Shown: one piece after another, positions 53,016 through 61,378 of the stretch | How the letters are laid out: each line of letters begins with the position of its first letter | Position numbering within the stretch: the first letter of the stretch is position 1 | Assembly: GCF_027857615.1 (NCBI RefSeq) | Contig: NZ_JAQIFT010000016.1 | Coordinates: 1-64,000 of the forward strand | DNA: 64,000 nucleotides | Source: Holtiella tumoricola | GTDB lineage: Bacteria; Bacillota; Clostridia; Lachnospirales; Cellulosilyticaceae | Direction: 5' to 3' | Notes under the pieces: model-generated | Told to the model about the DNA's origin: nothing | Seen by the model: the letters and a program-made list of their open reading frames with translations, nothing else | Databases searched by the model: none | Program-made: the position numbers and the translations under genes

Positions 53016-54944
53016 CTAGTCTTTCCATAAATTATTAGCAGCGTACTTCAAGATAACATTACAGCAGTGATCGCAGTAACCATTGTGTTTCATTTCTTCT
53101 ACCATCGCATCATATTTTTCATTTTGATCTTTGTCACGCACCTTGCTCTTTGTAATAATACGAGAAAGTTCGCGTACAGAAGATGTTAATTTCTTTTCAA
53201 TCGCTTCTTTAAGTGGTTCATAAGAAGTATAGTCTACAGTTGTACCATTACGGATAACTGAGAACATATAAGCTGTAACATCTTGTCTAAAACCTTTAGC
53301 ACCACTTTGAGTCACACCAATTTGTTCTTCAATAGAACGCATGAACACTTCATCTGGTGAAAGTTCTTCCCCTGTACTATCATCTTTAAGTTTTGTTCTA
53401 TTAACATAAGCTTCAGCATGGTCAAGATAGTTATTAAATAAATCTTGTGCTTGATCTTTATAACCATGGATAAAGGCTTTTGTAACTTCTTTTTCAAGAA
53501 TCTTATGATATTCTTTTTTAATTGTATCTTGTAAGAAGCCTAAATAACGTTTTTTAAGTTCATCAGAAATAGACATTTCTTTGATTTCACGTAATAAAAC
53601 TTCCATCAAACTAATTGGATTAATACAATTAGATTCTGATTCTGAAAGGGCTGTATCTAACGCTTTAGAAATAAAACGTGTAGAAATACCAGTCATCCCT
53701 TCTCTTTCTGCTTCTTCTTTAAGTTCACTAATATCAATACGTTTTGTTGTCCCTTTTTCTATAATTTCTTCACCATTATAAATTTTAAGCTTAGTCATAG
53801 GGTCTACCTTATTAGATGGTGTAAGCCTTGTAAGAATTGCAAACATAGAAGCAATTTCTAGTGTATGTGGTGCAATGTGCGCATCAAAGTATGAGTTACC
53901 TAGCATCTTTTGATAGATTTTAACTTCTTCATTTAATTCTAGGCAATAAGGTACTTCCACTTTTACAATACGGTCTAAAATCGCTTCATTGGTATGATCT
54001 GACCTAAATTTATTCCATTCAGCTTCATTTGAGTGAGCTAAAATAACCCCATCAAAGTAAATCATAGAACCTTTTCCTGGTGAAGGTACATTCTTTTCTT
54101 GTGTTGCTGTGATCATGGTATGCAAATACTCTACGTCATTTTTGAAGACCTCAATAAATTCTACAATACCACGGTTCCCTACGTTGAAAGCACCATTTAA
54201 AGAGAGTACACGTGGATCATCTTCAGGATAAAGGTCCATTTTTGAAATATCTACTGATCCTACAAGTACAGAAGTATCTTGATTGTTTGGATCAACAGGA
54301 GGTACGACACCAATTCCTTTTCTAGATCGAACAGAAAAGTCCGTCTTTACAACAGGGAAGTCTTCATATTTTCCTTTAAATTCATGGATTAATCGATAAC
54401 GACATACTGGACATAAGTCACCTTCTATTTTGACACCTAATGCATCCTCAAATGCAGCACGACTATGTTTTGGAATTAAGTGAAGAGGTTCTTCACGCAT
54501 TGGGCATCCTTCAAGAGCATAAATAGGTTCACTTGTTTCAAGTAAACGTTTAATCGCATCAATTAAAGAAGATTTACCAGCACCAACAGGACCAACTAAA
54601 TAAAGTACTTGTTTGGCTTCTTCACCTTGCATGGCTGCAGAGTGTAAGTATCTTACAATCTTCATCAAAGTCTTATCAATACCAAAAAAGTTTTCTTTAA
54701 AGAAATGATACTGTTTTAATGTATCTTTTCCATAGATCCTTCTAAGCCTTGGATTTTCCTCTGTGTGTACCAATGTCATACCTTGGTCTACAATCAGGTC
54801 ATAAATACGCTTATGAGCTAACTTATATGCTTCGGGGTTTTCTTGTAATATATGTAAGTAATCAAGGAAAGTCCCCTCAAACTTATAATCTTGCTTCGCC
54901 CGTCTATCAGCTTTAATCATTTCAGAAAAATCTACCATATTCAT
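53016..54944 (-). CDS. prkA: PrkA-type serine protein kinase / AAA+ ATPase
   Basis: 642-residue AAA+ protein with Walker A VGPVGAGKSSLID near 118-130 and a Hanks-unrelated kinase-like C-terminal domain. Bacillus PrkA has been described both as a serine kinase and as a protease, and affects sporulation. First gene of the prkA-yhbH-spoVR operon. A CATACTCT sequence upstream resembles a SigE -10, but is too close to the start to accept. AAGGAG precedes the ATG at 54944. Confidence 0.95.
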   Translation of the reverse strand: MNMVDFSEMIKADRRAKQDYKFEGTFLDYLHILQENPEAYKLAHKRIYDLIVDQGMTLVHTEENPRLRRIYGKDTLKQYHFFKENFFGIDKTLMKIVRYLHSAAMQGEEAKQVLYLVGPVGAGKSSLIDAIKRLLETSEPIYALEGCPMREEPLHLIPKHSRAAFEDALGVKIEGDLCPVCRYRLIHEFKGKYEDFPVVKTDFSVRSRKGIGVVPPVDPNNQDTSVLVGSVDISKMDLYPEDDPRVLSLNGAFNVGNRGIVEFIEVFKNDVEYLHTMITATQEKNVPSPGKGSMIYFDGVILAHSNEAEWNKFRSDHTNEAILDRIVKVEVPYCLELNEEVKIYQKMLGNSYFDAHIAPHTLEIASMFAILTRLTPSNKVDPMTKLKIYNGEEIIEKGTTKRIDISELKEEAEREGMTGISTRFISKALDTALSESESNCINPISLMEVLLREIKEMSISDELKKRYLGFLQDTIKKEYHKILEKEVTKAFIHGYKDQAQDLFNNYLDHAEAYVNRTKLKDDSTGEELSPDEVFMRSIEEQIGVTQSGAKGFRQDVTAYMFSVIRNGTTVDYTSYEPLKEAIEKKLTSSVRELSRIITKSKVRDKDQNEKYDAMVEEMKHNGYCDHCCNVILKYAANNLWKD

Positions 54945-55069
54945 ATCACTCCTTTGAGAGTATGTTCGTGCTTATTATCAAATATATGGTGAAAACTACT
55001 TTTCCATGATTAATTTTTAAGTTAATTTTTTGGATAAATCCATACTCGTTTAAATAGAAAGAAATTATA

Positions 55070-55098
55070 TTCAATTCCTATCTAAAAAATGCTATAAT
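55070..55098 (+). promoter_or_regulatory. Promoter of yceG-telA operon
   Basis: TTCAAT (55070-55075), 17 bases, perfect TATAAT (55093-55098) with an extended TG two bases before it. Predicted start near 55105. Confidence 0.6.
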
Positions 55099-55130
55099 GA
55101 TACTCATCATACTAAAAGGAGGACCTATTT

Positions 55131-56660
55131 TTGATTATTCCGTCTCAAGCTTTATTGACAGACTTTCTTCTCCCAAAAGCTGATCGCACTGGCAACTACT
55201 TCGGTCATATTATGGGAACTGGATTTATTCAAGATTATCGTGATTTTTTAGCACGTTTGAATCAACTCTCTACTGACACGACTCAGCAAATATTGCTTTT
55301 TAAAACGGCTCTTAATAAGCCAAATGATATAGATGTACTCATTCAAGAAATCAAGACACTTCCTATTGGCAATTTTACCTCTTCTCATTTAGAATTTACG
55401 CGGTTTGATGACTTTAATACAGCCATTATTCAAGCTTTAGATATGATTATTCCTCATGCCATTCATACCGAACACTTTCCAAATGACGAACTTCAAAACT
55501 TATTTATTGCCAAGTTATTTTATTGGATTCACACCTATCTTGAGCCTATAGACTTTTCAAAATCTGAAGTCCCTAAAGCTATTTTCTACGGTCCTATCAA
55601 ACGTCAAGAATGTTATTTTATCCTTCTCTTAGCTCTAGTAGGCTTTGATACTTTTTACCTAAACCCAACTCATGATGTTACGTTCGGACTTATTGATAGC
55701 CTTGGTCTAAGCCAAACACTGATTTTAGGTGAACCTGCGCCCTTTGAAGACTTTGATGACTTAGCTCATGCAGGAAGCGTTATTGACCATATTACTACTT
55801 CAGCTCGTCACGCTACTGACCAATTAGAAGCTTTTATGTATACAGATAGTGGGCTTTTTAAACCTTGGCAATTTGCAAAAGGGACAACCAAGCCCCTCTT
55901 ATTGGATGCTGTTTTAGAGGATTTAGAAACTTATTGGGATGAACCTTCTAAATTACGACCTGGTTTTAAAACAAGTGGTCAAGTTGTTTATCCACCTGTT
56001 TTCTTTACAAAAATTGCTGGCGTCCATTTAGATTTAGAAGCCTATTTTACTTTTGTCCAGAAGTTATGTAATAGCAAACATTATGTTCTCTATACGCAAA
56101 CCCATTTTGCTAGCCTTAATAAAGTCTCTTCTAGAGATATTTACTCTTTGATCTATTGTTTAAATCCTGATAAGACCATTAATCGTGAGGCGCTAAAAGC
56201 CCATGTGCTTTATAAGCACCTTCTCACTTTTAGATCAGAGGTACAGACATTTATTTTAGACAAATTAGATGCTTTATTAGCACCTAATGCAGGCGAAATC
56301 TTTAATTTCAAAGTCACAGATAAAGAGCGTAGCAACCTTATCGCCCTTATTCTTACGCTAGAAAATCAGCTTTTAAATCTTATTGATAGCTACGACTTCC
56401 CTCAAGATATTCCAAAGTTGATCCTCTATATTAATAATCGTGCAACGTTTACAACAGAAGTCGGTATGTTACTTGCCTTACTCCATACCATTGGATTCGA
56501 TATTATCTTACTCTGTCCTAATGCTGCAAATAACATCGAGCTCTTACTTTCTGATCAATATATCAGAACTTTACGTTTACCTGAACTAGCTTATGACTTA
56601 CAACTTAGAAAACCTCAACCTGTAAAATCCAAATCGTTCTTCAATAAATTTTTTAGATAA
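55131..56660 (+). CDS. YceG-family protein of tellurite/toxic-anion module
   Basis: 509-residue cytoplasmic protein resembling YceG, which Bacillus encodes next to TelA-like YceH. Two similar alpha/beta halves are visible, with segments such as KAIFYGPIKRQECYFILLLALVGFD and KLILYINNRATFTTEVGMLLAL that recur in family members. Activity is unknown; proposed to belong to the Ter stress module. The start is TTG at 55131: AAGGAGG lies eight bases upstream and no ATG is nearby. The telA gene follows after 14 bases. Confidence 0.75.
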   Translation: MIIPSQALLTDFLLPKADRTGNYFGHIMGTGFIQDYRDFLARLNQLSTDTTQQILLFKTALNKPNDIDVLIQEIKTLPIGNFTSSHLEFTRFDDFNTAIIQALDMIIPHAIHTEHFPNDELQNLFIAKLFYWIHTYLEPIDFSKSEVPKAIFYGPIKRQECYFILLLALVGFDTFYLNPTHDVTFGLIDSLGLSQTLILGEPAPFEDFDDLAHAGSVIDHITTSARHATDQLEAFMYTDSGLFKPWQFAKGTTKPLLLDAVLEDLETYWDEPSKLRPGFKTSGQVVYPPVFFTKIAGVHLDLEAYFTFVQKLCNSKHYVLYTQTHFASLNKVSSRDIYSLIYCLNPDKTINREALKAHVLYKHLLTFRSEVQTFILDKLDALLAPNAGEIFNFKVTDKERSNLIALILTLENQLLNLIDSYDFPQDIPKLILYINNRATFTTEVGMLLALLHTIGFDIILLCPNAANNIELLLSDQYIRTLRLPELAYDLQLRKPQPVKSKSFFNKFFR

Positions 56661-56674
56661 AGGAGTTATACATT

Positions 56675-57862
56675 ATGGCAATTCATTTTAATCCAAACCA
56701 AACTCAAGAACAACCTACACCCACTGTTGATCTAGAAAGCTCCGTTTTAAATGGTATCACACTAGAACCTACTGCTCCTACTACCCTACAACCTGTTAAA
56801 CAAGAAGAAGTTGCAACATTTATCCAAAATTACAAAGAAAAACTTCGTAAGCTTCCTGAAGTCGAAGCCCTTACTGGTGAAATTCGTGTGGATGATCCCA
56901 CTACAGTCTTAATGTTTGGTCAAAATGCTACTGTTGGGATTTCTAAAGTATCCGATAACCTACTCTCAACCATGAAAGCTGTTAAAGCCGAAGAAGCAAG
57001 TGAAATGATTAATCAGCTTACTAAAATTATGGATAAGTCTGACATTAAAGATTTAGAAGATGTAAAAGAACCTTCCTTTTTTGGCAAAATCTTTAATAAA
57101 GCTAAAAACTCTGTAGAATCACTTTTTGAAAGATACGATACAATGGGTAGTGAAGTAGATAAGGTTTATACTGTTCTAAAAAAATATGAATTTGATATTG
57201 CTAAATCTAACGATACTTTGAAAAAAATGTATGATACTAACATTACTTATTATCAAGACTTAGAAAAATATATTGTTGCTGGTGAAATGGGTATTGAAGA
57301 AATTAATACAAAGCTTATTCCTGAGTTTGAACAAAAGGCTCTCGCTAGTGGTAGCCAGTTAGATCTTGCCAATGTAGAAAGCTTAAGGCGTATTGGCGAA
57401 ATGCTTGAACAACGTGTTTATGACTTACGTGTAGCTGAAAATATCGCCCTTCAAACTATTCCTATGATCCAAGGTATTCAATACAGTAACTTTAACCTTA
57501 CCCGTAAGATCAATTCGGCTTTCATCATTACACTTCCAATCTTTAAACAATGCTTAACGCAAGCCGTTATGCTTAAACGTCAAGAATTACAAGCTAAAAG
57601 TTTAAAAGCACTTGATGACAAAACTAATGAACTTCTCCTTCGTAATGCTCAGAATATGGCAACTCAATCTACTAACATTGCAAAAATGGCTACTGGAAGC
57701 TCTGTACATATTGAAACCTTACAAAAAACTTGGGAAACGATTATGGACGGTATTGAGCAAACTCGTGCCATCGAAGCCGAAAATCGCTTAGCACGTGAAA
57801 ATAATACAAAGACTCTTGAGTCTATGAAGTTAGAAATGGCTCAGAAATTAAATGTAGAATAA
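56675..57862 (+). CDS. TelA-like toxic anion resistance protein
   Basis: 395-residue soluble protein of the TelA/KlaA family (YceH in Bacillus), long and mostly helical, with expected coiled-coil regions. Recognisable segments: LMFGQNATVGISKVSDNLL (about 75-93) and FFGKIFNKAKNSVESLFERY (about 132-151). Family members are associated with tellurite, membrane-stress and phage resistance but their mechanism is unclear. GGAGTT precedes the ATG. Convergent with a TerD-like gene across a strong terminator. Confidence 0.92.
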   Translation: MAIHFNPNQTQEQPTPTVDLESSVLNGITLEPTAPTTLQPVKQEEVATFIQNYKEKLRKLPEVEALTGEIRVDDPTTVLMFGQNATVGISKVSDNLLSTMKAVKAEEASEMINQLTKIMDKSDIKDLEDVKEPSFFGKIFNKAKNSVESLFERYDTMGSEVDKVYTVLKKYEFDIAKSNDTLKKMYDTNITYYQDLEKYIVAGEMGIEEINTKLIPEFEQKALASGSQLDLANVESLRRIGEMLEQRVYDLRVAENIALQTIPMIQGIQYSNFNLTRKINSAFIITLPIFKQCLTQAVMLKRQELQAKSLKALDDKTNELLLRNAQNMATQSTNIAKMATGSSVHIETLQKTWETIMDGIEQTRAIEAENRLARENNTKTLESMKLEMAQKLNVE

Positions 57863-57868
57863 ATAGTA

Positions 57869-57928
57869 AAAAGATTTTAGCCCTAAATACGCTGTTTAAA
57901 TAAAGTGTATTTAGGGCTAAAATCTTTT
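57869..57928. terminator. Bidirectional intrinsic terminator
   Basis: Perfect 22-bp stem (57869-57890 and 57907-57928) with 16-base loop. It separates telA from the convergent TerD-like gene. Confidence 0.93.
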
Positions 57929-57960
57929 CAATAAGTTTTATTTTTTACTCTATCTTTTTT

Positions 57961-58542
57961 CTACAATCCGTATTGCTCTGATTGCATAGATTGAAGCAAT
58001 ATATTTAACTTCCAGTGTGTATGATCATGTATCAGTTGAAAAAGTGTGATTGGATTTGTTTGCGCATAGTGCTGTAATAGGGGAATCTTCAAAATCTCTT
58101 CTTGTGTTTTTGTATGCACTACTCTAAGCCAAACGTCTTCTGGGACTGCTGTAGGAAGTTTACCTTTTTTTAAGTGATACGGGTGGAGTACAAAATTAAA
58201 ATACTGAATATTATCTGGTATATTACTAAGCTTAATAAAGATCTGTTCATCTTGATAACCAGACTGTGTTATTTGATCTCCCATATGTCTTATACACTGT
58301 GTAGGATGCCTTAAATTATCTAATGCGATCTTATTTCTCTTATCCCTAAGCTTCTCTCCTTCTTCTAATAAAAGCACAGTTGTAGCATATCGACATTCCT
58401 GTGTATTTAGATGTAGAAAACTTAACAATCCCTTTCTTTTTATATCATTAGATTTCCACTGAATTTCGATCATAAATTGGTCTTGCTCTCTAGATAATTC
58501 TGTTAAATCTAAGCTTTGACCTAATTTTAATCCCATTAACAT
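57961..58542 (-). CDS. Divergent TerD-like protein
   Basis: 193-residue protein with a TerD-type fold signature: LKLGQSLDLTELSRE at the start, RHMGDQITQSGYQDEQIFIKL (about residues 85-105) corresponding to HxGDNxTGxGxGDDE, then IQYFNFVLHPY, VWLRVVHTKTQEEIL and a late HWKLNILLQ. The calcium-binding DLDAS segment expected near residue 35 is replaced by a Lys/Asn/Asp stretch, so calcium binding may be lost. It lies beside yceG-telA, as TerD genes often do. GGAGG precedes the ATG; a TTGACA/TAGAAT promoter drives it. Confidence 0.7.
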   Translation of the reverse strand: MLMGLKLGQSLDLTELSREQDQFMIEIQWKSNDIKRKGLLSFLHLNTQECRYATTVLLLEEGEKLRDKRNKIALDNLRHPTQCIRHMGDQITQSGYQDEQIFIKLSNIPDNIQYFNFVLHPYHLKKGKLPTAVPEDVWLRVVHTKTQEEILKIPLLQHYAQTNPITLFQLIHDHTHWKLNILLQSMQSEQYGL

Positions 58543-58591
58543 ATGACTTCCTCCCTAGAACTCATACTCTTATAATTTAATTTTATATACT

Positions 58592-58620
58592 ATTCTATTA
58601 TCTTCAAAATCATATGTCAA
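58592..58620 (-). promoter_or_regulatory. Sigma-A promoter of TerD-like gene
   Basis: Perfect TTGACA (58615-58620), 17 bases, TAGAAT (58592-58597) on minus, about 43 bases before the start codon. Confidence 0.7.
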
Positions 58621-58632
58621 TATTGATTATAC

Positions 58633-58675
58633 AAAAAGCATCTATCTCCTCTAATGCACAGGAGATAGATGCTTT
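58633..58675 (-). terminator. Intrinsic terminator overlapping 3' end of lipoprotein gene
   Basis: Perfect 16-bp stem (58635-58650 and 58660-58675), loop of nine bases, then a T-rich tract on minus. The upstream arm is formed by the last codons of the gene. Confidence 0.85.
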
Positions 58676-59868
58676 GTATTATAGGCTTCTACTAAACTTT
58701 GTACTTGGTAATAACGGTTTCCATCTACATAATCAATATATTGTATCTTGCGAATATCTAATGTATTAAATAATACATGTGCATAGTCCTTTGCTACATA
58801 ATACTCTCCATCTACAACTAATACAGGTACCGTGTACTTCATAGGTACAGTAAGTGTTGCACCTGAAAATTCCTCGATTTCACCAAGGAAGTTACCTTTT
58901 TCCATAAGGTTATGATACGTAGAGACTAATTCCTTTTGACTCGAGAGTGTATAGTCTTCTTTACCTTCTGAACTGACTTCAGCCATATCAACATCTATAT
59001 AGAGTATACCTTTTATGCGTGGATAAGATTTAGGAACTGTATCATAAAAATAATTGAGTAAATTGACTGCTTCAGCAATTTGATACGTATGGTCTACTCT
59101 AGAATAATGAGAAATGGCTACACCTGATAAAATAAGTGGTTTTTCTGATTGGAACGTCTTATACCATAGGTCTAGACCTTCTTTATAATTAGCTGTATAT
59201 TCTGTTCTAGACTCATACTGTGGTAAATAAGCATTCAACCCAACCCAGTCTACCATATTGTTTCCCGGGTAATAATTAACATAACTACTTACATCTTCAA
59301 TATCTACACTCCACACAACAACTGCATTATCTAAATGCTTTTTAATGAGTTCATAACTTGTTTTGTAGTAGGCTTTATAAGCCTCTGGGTCACCTGTTTC
59401 TCTATTAACAGGATACAGTTCTATAAATACCGGCTCTTTATATTTTGTTTTTACATCACTCACTAAGTGATAAATAGGTGTTGTATCATAATCTTGATTC
59501 ATCATAATTTTGATATAAGGCGTTTGTTTGTTTGCTAGACATTCTAGCATTTGCCTACTTGTTACATCACCTGAACCTTGATATTGCATGACTCTAAAAG
59601 CTTGTTTACTTCCTACTAATTCCTCAAACTTTTTAATGTCATTATCTAAAGCTGAATTACTCTCTACATAAGCGCCTGTATAAATGCCTTGTACAGGTTC
59701 TAGTAATCCTTTTTCTACATGATTTGGAATATATAAATCAACAAGCTTCTCCTCACACTCAGATGTAAGGATTGTCTCACTCGCTATAACAGGTTGGTCT
59801 ACAATCTCTGAGCTACACCCTACAAGTAGGGCGGTACATAATAAAACCCCTATGAGTGTTTTCTTCAT
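58651..59868 (-). CDS. GH26-like TIM-barrel lipoprotein, possibly inactive
   Basis: Predicted cell-surface lipoprotein, 405 residues: signal peptide, lipobox LVGC, barrel domain about 45-325 with GH26-type segments (FRVMQYQG; VVVWSVDIEDV; YYPGNNMVDWVGLNAYLP), then a small C-terminal domain (VPVLVVDGEYYVAKDYAHVLF) like copper-amine-oxidase-N domains of clostridial cell-wall proteins. Where GH26 enzymes have the nucleophile in a KPxxxSEFG strand, this protein has KPLILSGVAIS, without Glu, so it may only bind glycans. ATG at 59868 with GAGGTGA site. Co-directional with recU, 41 bases downstream of it. Confidence 0.65.
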   Translation of the reverse strand: MKKTLIGVLLCTALLVGCSSEIVDQPVIASETILTSECEEKLVDLYIPNHVEKGLLEPVQGIYTGAYVESNSALDNDIKKFEELVGSKQAFRVMQYQGSGDVTSRQMLECLANKQTPYIKIMMNQDYDTTPIYHLVSDVKTKYKEPVFIELYPVNRETGDPEAYKAYYKTSYELIKKHLDNAVVVWSVDIEDVSSYVNYYPGNNMVDWVGLNAYLPQYESRTEYTANYKEGLDLWYKTFQSEKPLILSGVAISHYSRVDHTYQIAEAVNLLNYFYDTVPKSYPRIKGILYIDVDMAEVSSEGKEDYTLSSQKELVSTYHNLMEKGNFLGEIEEFSGATLTVPMKYTVPVLVVDGEYYVAKDYAHVLFNTLDIRKIQYIDYVDGNRYYQVQSLVEAYNTKHLSPVH

Positions 59869-59909
59869 TCTTCTCACCTCATAGGGATTATAGACTTTTT
59901 TTTAACCTT

Positions 59910-60446
59910 CTATACATCTTTATCCTGTATATATTTTGCAAGTGGCTTTAAATAATTTAAATAAAGCCCACCTTCTATAAAAATTTCATAATCTGTATTA
60001 AATGCAACATAAGGTATTGATTTACGCCCTCCATTTACTGCAATGTTATAATACTTTTTAATTTCTTCTAATGTAAATAAAAAATATCGGTCATACTTTT
60101 TAAAATAGACAATAAGAAAGGCCTCTCCACCTTGATTTTGGAAGTCCTCCATAAACTCAATCTGATGAAGATGAATATTGGCTAATGGAAGGGCTTCCTT
60201 GGTTGTCTCTTTCGCATCAAAACATATGGGTGTACCTTGAGCTACACCAATATAGTCTACTGTACTTTTTTGATCAAAATAAGCTAAGGTAATAACTCCT
60301 TTTGTCTTATCTATTGTAATGGGTTTTATAGGCGTAGGAATCTTTTGAACCATCGCTAATTTTAACTCTCTATATTTCTCATTGGTTGTATTAATAGTTT
60401 CTTCTAATACACTTCCTCTTAATCCTCTCGTATTCCAATATGCCAT
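59910..60446 (-). CDS. recU: Holliday junction resolvase RecU
   Basis: Cleaves Holliday junctions during recombinational repair and chromosome segregation in Firmicutes. The 178-residue protein has the signature YWNTRGLRGS near the N-terminus, KIPTPIKPI, catalytic STVDYIG and CFDAKET (PD-(D/E)xK core, about 61-80) and NIHLHQIEFM, ending with GGRKSIPY. In Bacillus recU adjoins the ponA penicillin-binding gene; here its neighbours are a GH26-like lipoprotein and a divergent solenoid protein. Confidence 0.96.
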   Translation of the reverse strand: MAYWNTRGLRGSVLEETINTTNEKYRELKLAMVQKIPTPIKPITIDKTKGVITLAYFDQKSTVDYIGVAQGTPICFDAKETTKEALPLANIHLHQIEFMEDFQNQGGEAFLIVYFKKYDRYFLFTLEEIKKYYNIAVNGGRKSIPYVAFNTDYEIFIEGGLYLNYLKPLAKYIQDKDV

Positions 60447-60461
60447 TTTTTTCCTCTTTTC

Positions 60462-60489
60462 TTGATTTTCTGTAATTTTTTGGTAAAAT
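60462..60489 (+). promoter_or_regulatory. Promoter of solenoid repeat protein gene
   Basis: TTGATT (60462-60467), 16 bases, TAAAAT (60484-60489); start codon about 28 bases further on. Confidence 0.5.
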
Positions 60490-60516
60490 AGAAATATAAG
60501 TTGAAAGGGGGATTTT

Positions 60517-61365
60517 ATGCATCTTATTCTATTTGTTCTAAAATGCTTTATTACAAGATTTAATTTTTTTCATTTATCTCCTCTAGATCAAGCACTTGAA
60601 CTTAAACGTAATCATCTTTACTACTTAGCTGGCCGACTTTATCTTAAAGAAAAAGCTTATAAAAAAGCAATCTACTGTTTTGAAAAATGTCATGCTTATC
60701 GCTCACTTATGTACTGCTATGAAAAACTCGGTAATACTTCCGTCGCTTTAGAAGTTGCGGACAAGCATCACCTCTATAAAGAAGGTGCTATGCTATGCAA
60801 AAAACATAATAATGATAAAAAAGCAGCTTACTTCTATAAATATTATAATCCTTATCTAGCTGCAAAACTTTATAAGAAATGTAGCTGTTACTATGAGGCT
60901 GGTTTATGTATGTTAGAAAATCATCAATATTTAAGCGCTATCGAAACTTTTTATAAATGTACAGATCCTCTAGATAAGCTTGCCGGTCTTCGTCAAGTAG
61001 AAGAAGTAGCGATTGTGATGTACTTAAAGAAATTCTATTATGAAAGTATGCACCTTTTCACTGCTCTTGGAGACTATTATTCTGTATTAGAGTGTGCTAA
61101 AAGACTGGATGATCCTGTTCTTATTGATGAAACCTCTAAACTTATCGCTTCATTTGAAGCAGAAGATAATAATTACGCTCTTGCTGCCCACTACATAGCA
61201 TCTAGCAATCATGATACAGCTTTACTCTACACCTATCTTTCTTATAGAGATAACGATGCACTCAAGCTTTCTTTATTTAAAGGGGCCTACTTTAATGCCC
61301 TTAAAATATGTTTTCATAATAATGACTTACCCCTTGCAAAACAAGTGGCGAAACTCTATGCTTAG
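60517..61365 (+). CDS. TPR-like helical repeat protein, function unknown
   Basis: 282-residue protein I do not recognise. From about residue 30 it consists of repeated helix pairs with TPR/Sel1-like spacing (YYLAGRLYLKEKAYKKAIYCFEKC; KAAYFYKYYNPYLAAKLYKK, cited by their conserved Ala-Gly-Tyr pattern), rich in Tyr, Lys, Cys and His. The first ~20 residues are hydrophobic and aromatic (LILFVLKCFITRFNFF) and could be a membrane anchor or a mis-chosen start. Divergent from recU. Probably a protein-interaction scaffold; nothing more can be said. Confidence 0.65.
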   Translation: MHLILFVLKCFITRFNFFHLSPLDQALELKRNHLYYLAGRLYLKEKAYKKAIYCFEKCHAYRSLMYCYEKLGNTSVALEVADKHHLYKEGAMLCKKHNNDKKAAYFYKYYNPYLAAKLYKKCSCYYEAGLCMLENHQYLSAIETFYKCTDPLDKLAGLRQVEEVAIVMYLKKFYYESMHLFTALGDYYSVLECAKRLDDPVLIDETSKLIASFEAEDNNYALAAHYIASSNHDTALLYTYLSYRDNDALKLSLFKGAYFNALKICFHNNDLPLAKQVAKLYA

Positions 61366-61378
61366 AGCTTCGCCACTT
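61343..61378. terminator. Bidirectional terminator overlapping a coding end
   Basis: AAGTGGCGAA plus CTCTA pair with TAGAG plus TTCGCCACTT around a bulge. The left arm consists of the last codons of the solenoid gene including its TAG, and the right arm ends on the stop codon of the convergent pseudouridine synthase gene. Confidence 0.75.

Noticed and set aside
54945..54985. SigE-like promoter before prkA (ATATTT, 15 bases, CATACTCT at 54957-54964)
   Set aside because: prkA is SigE-controlled in Bacillus and the match is fair, but transcription would start at the ribosome site itself, about 7-10 bases before the ATG. Left unannotated; 5'-end mapping during sporulation would decide.
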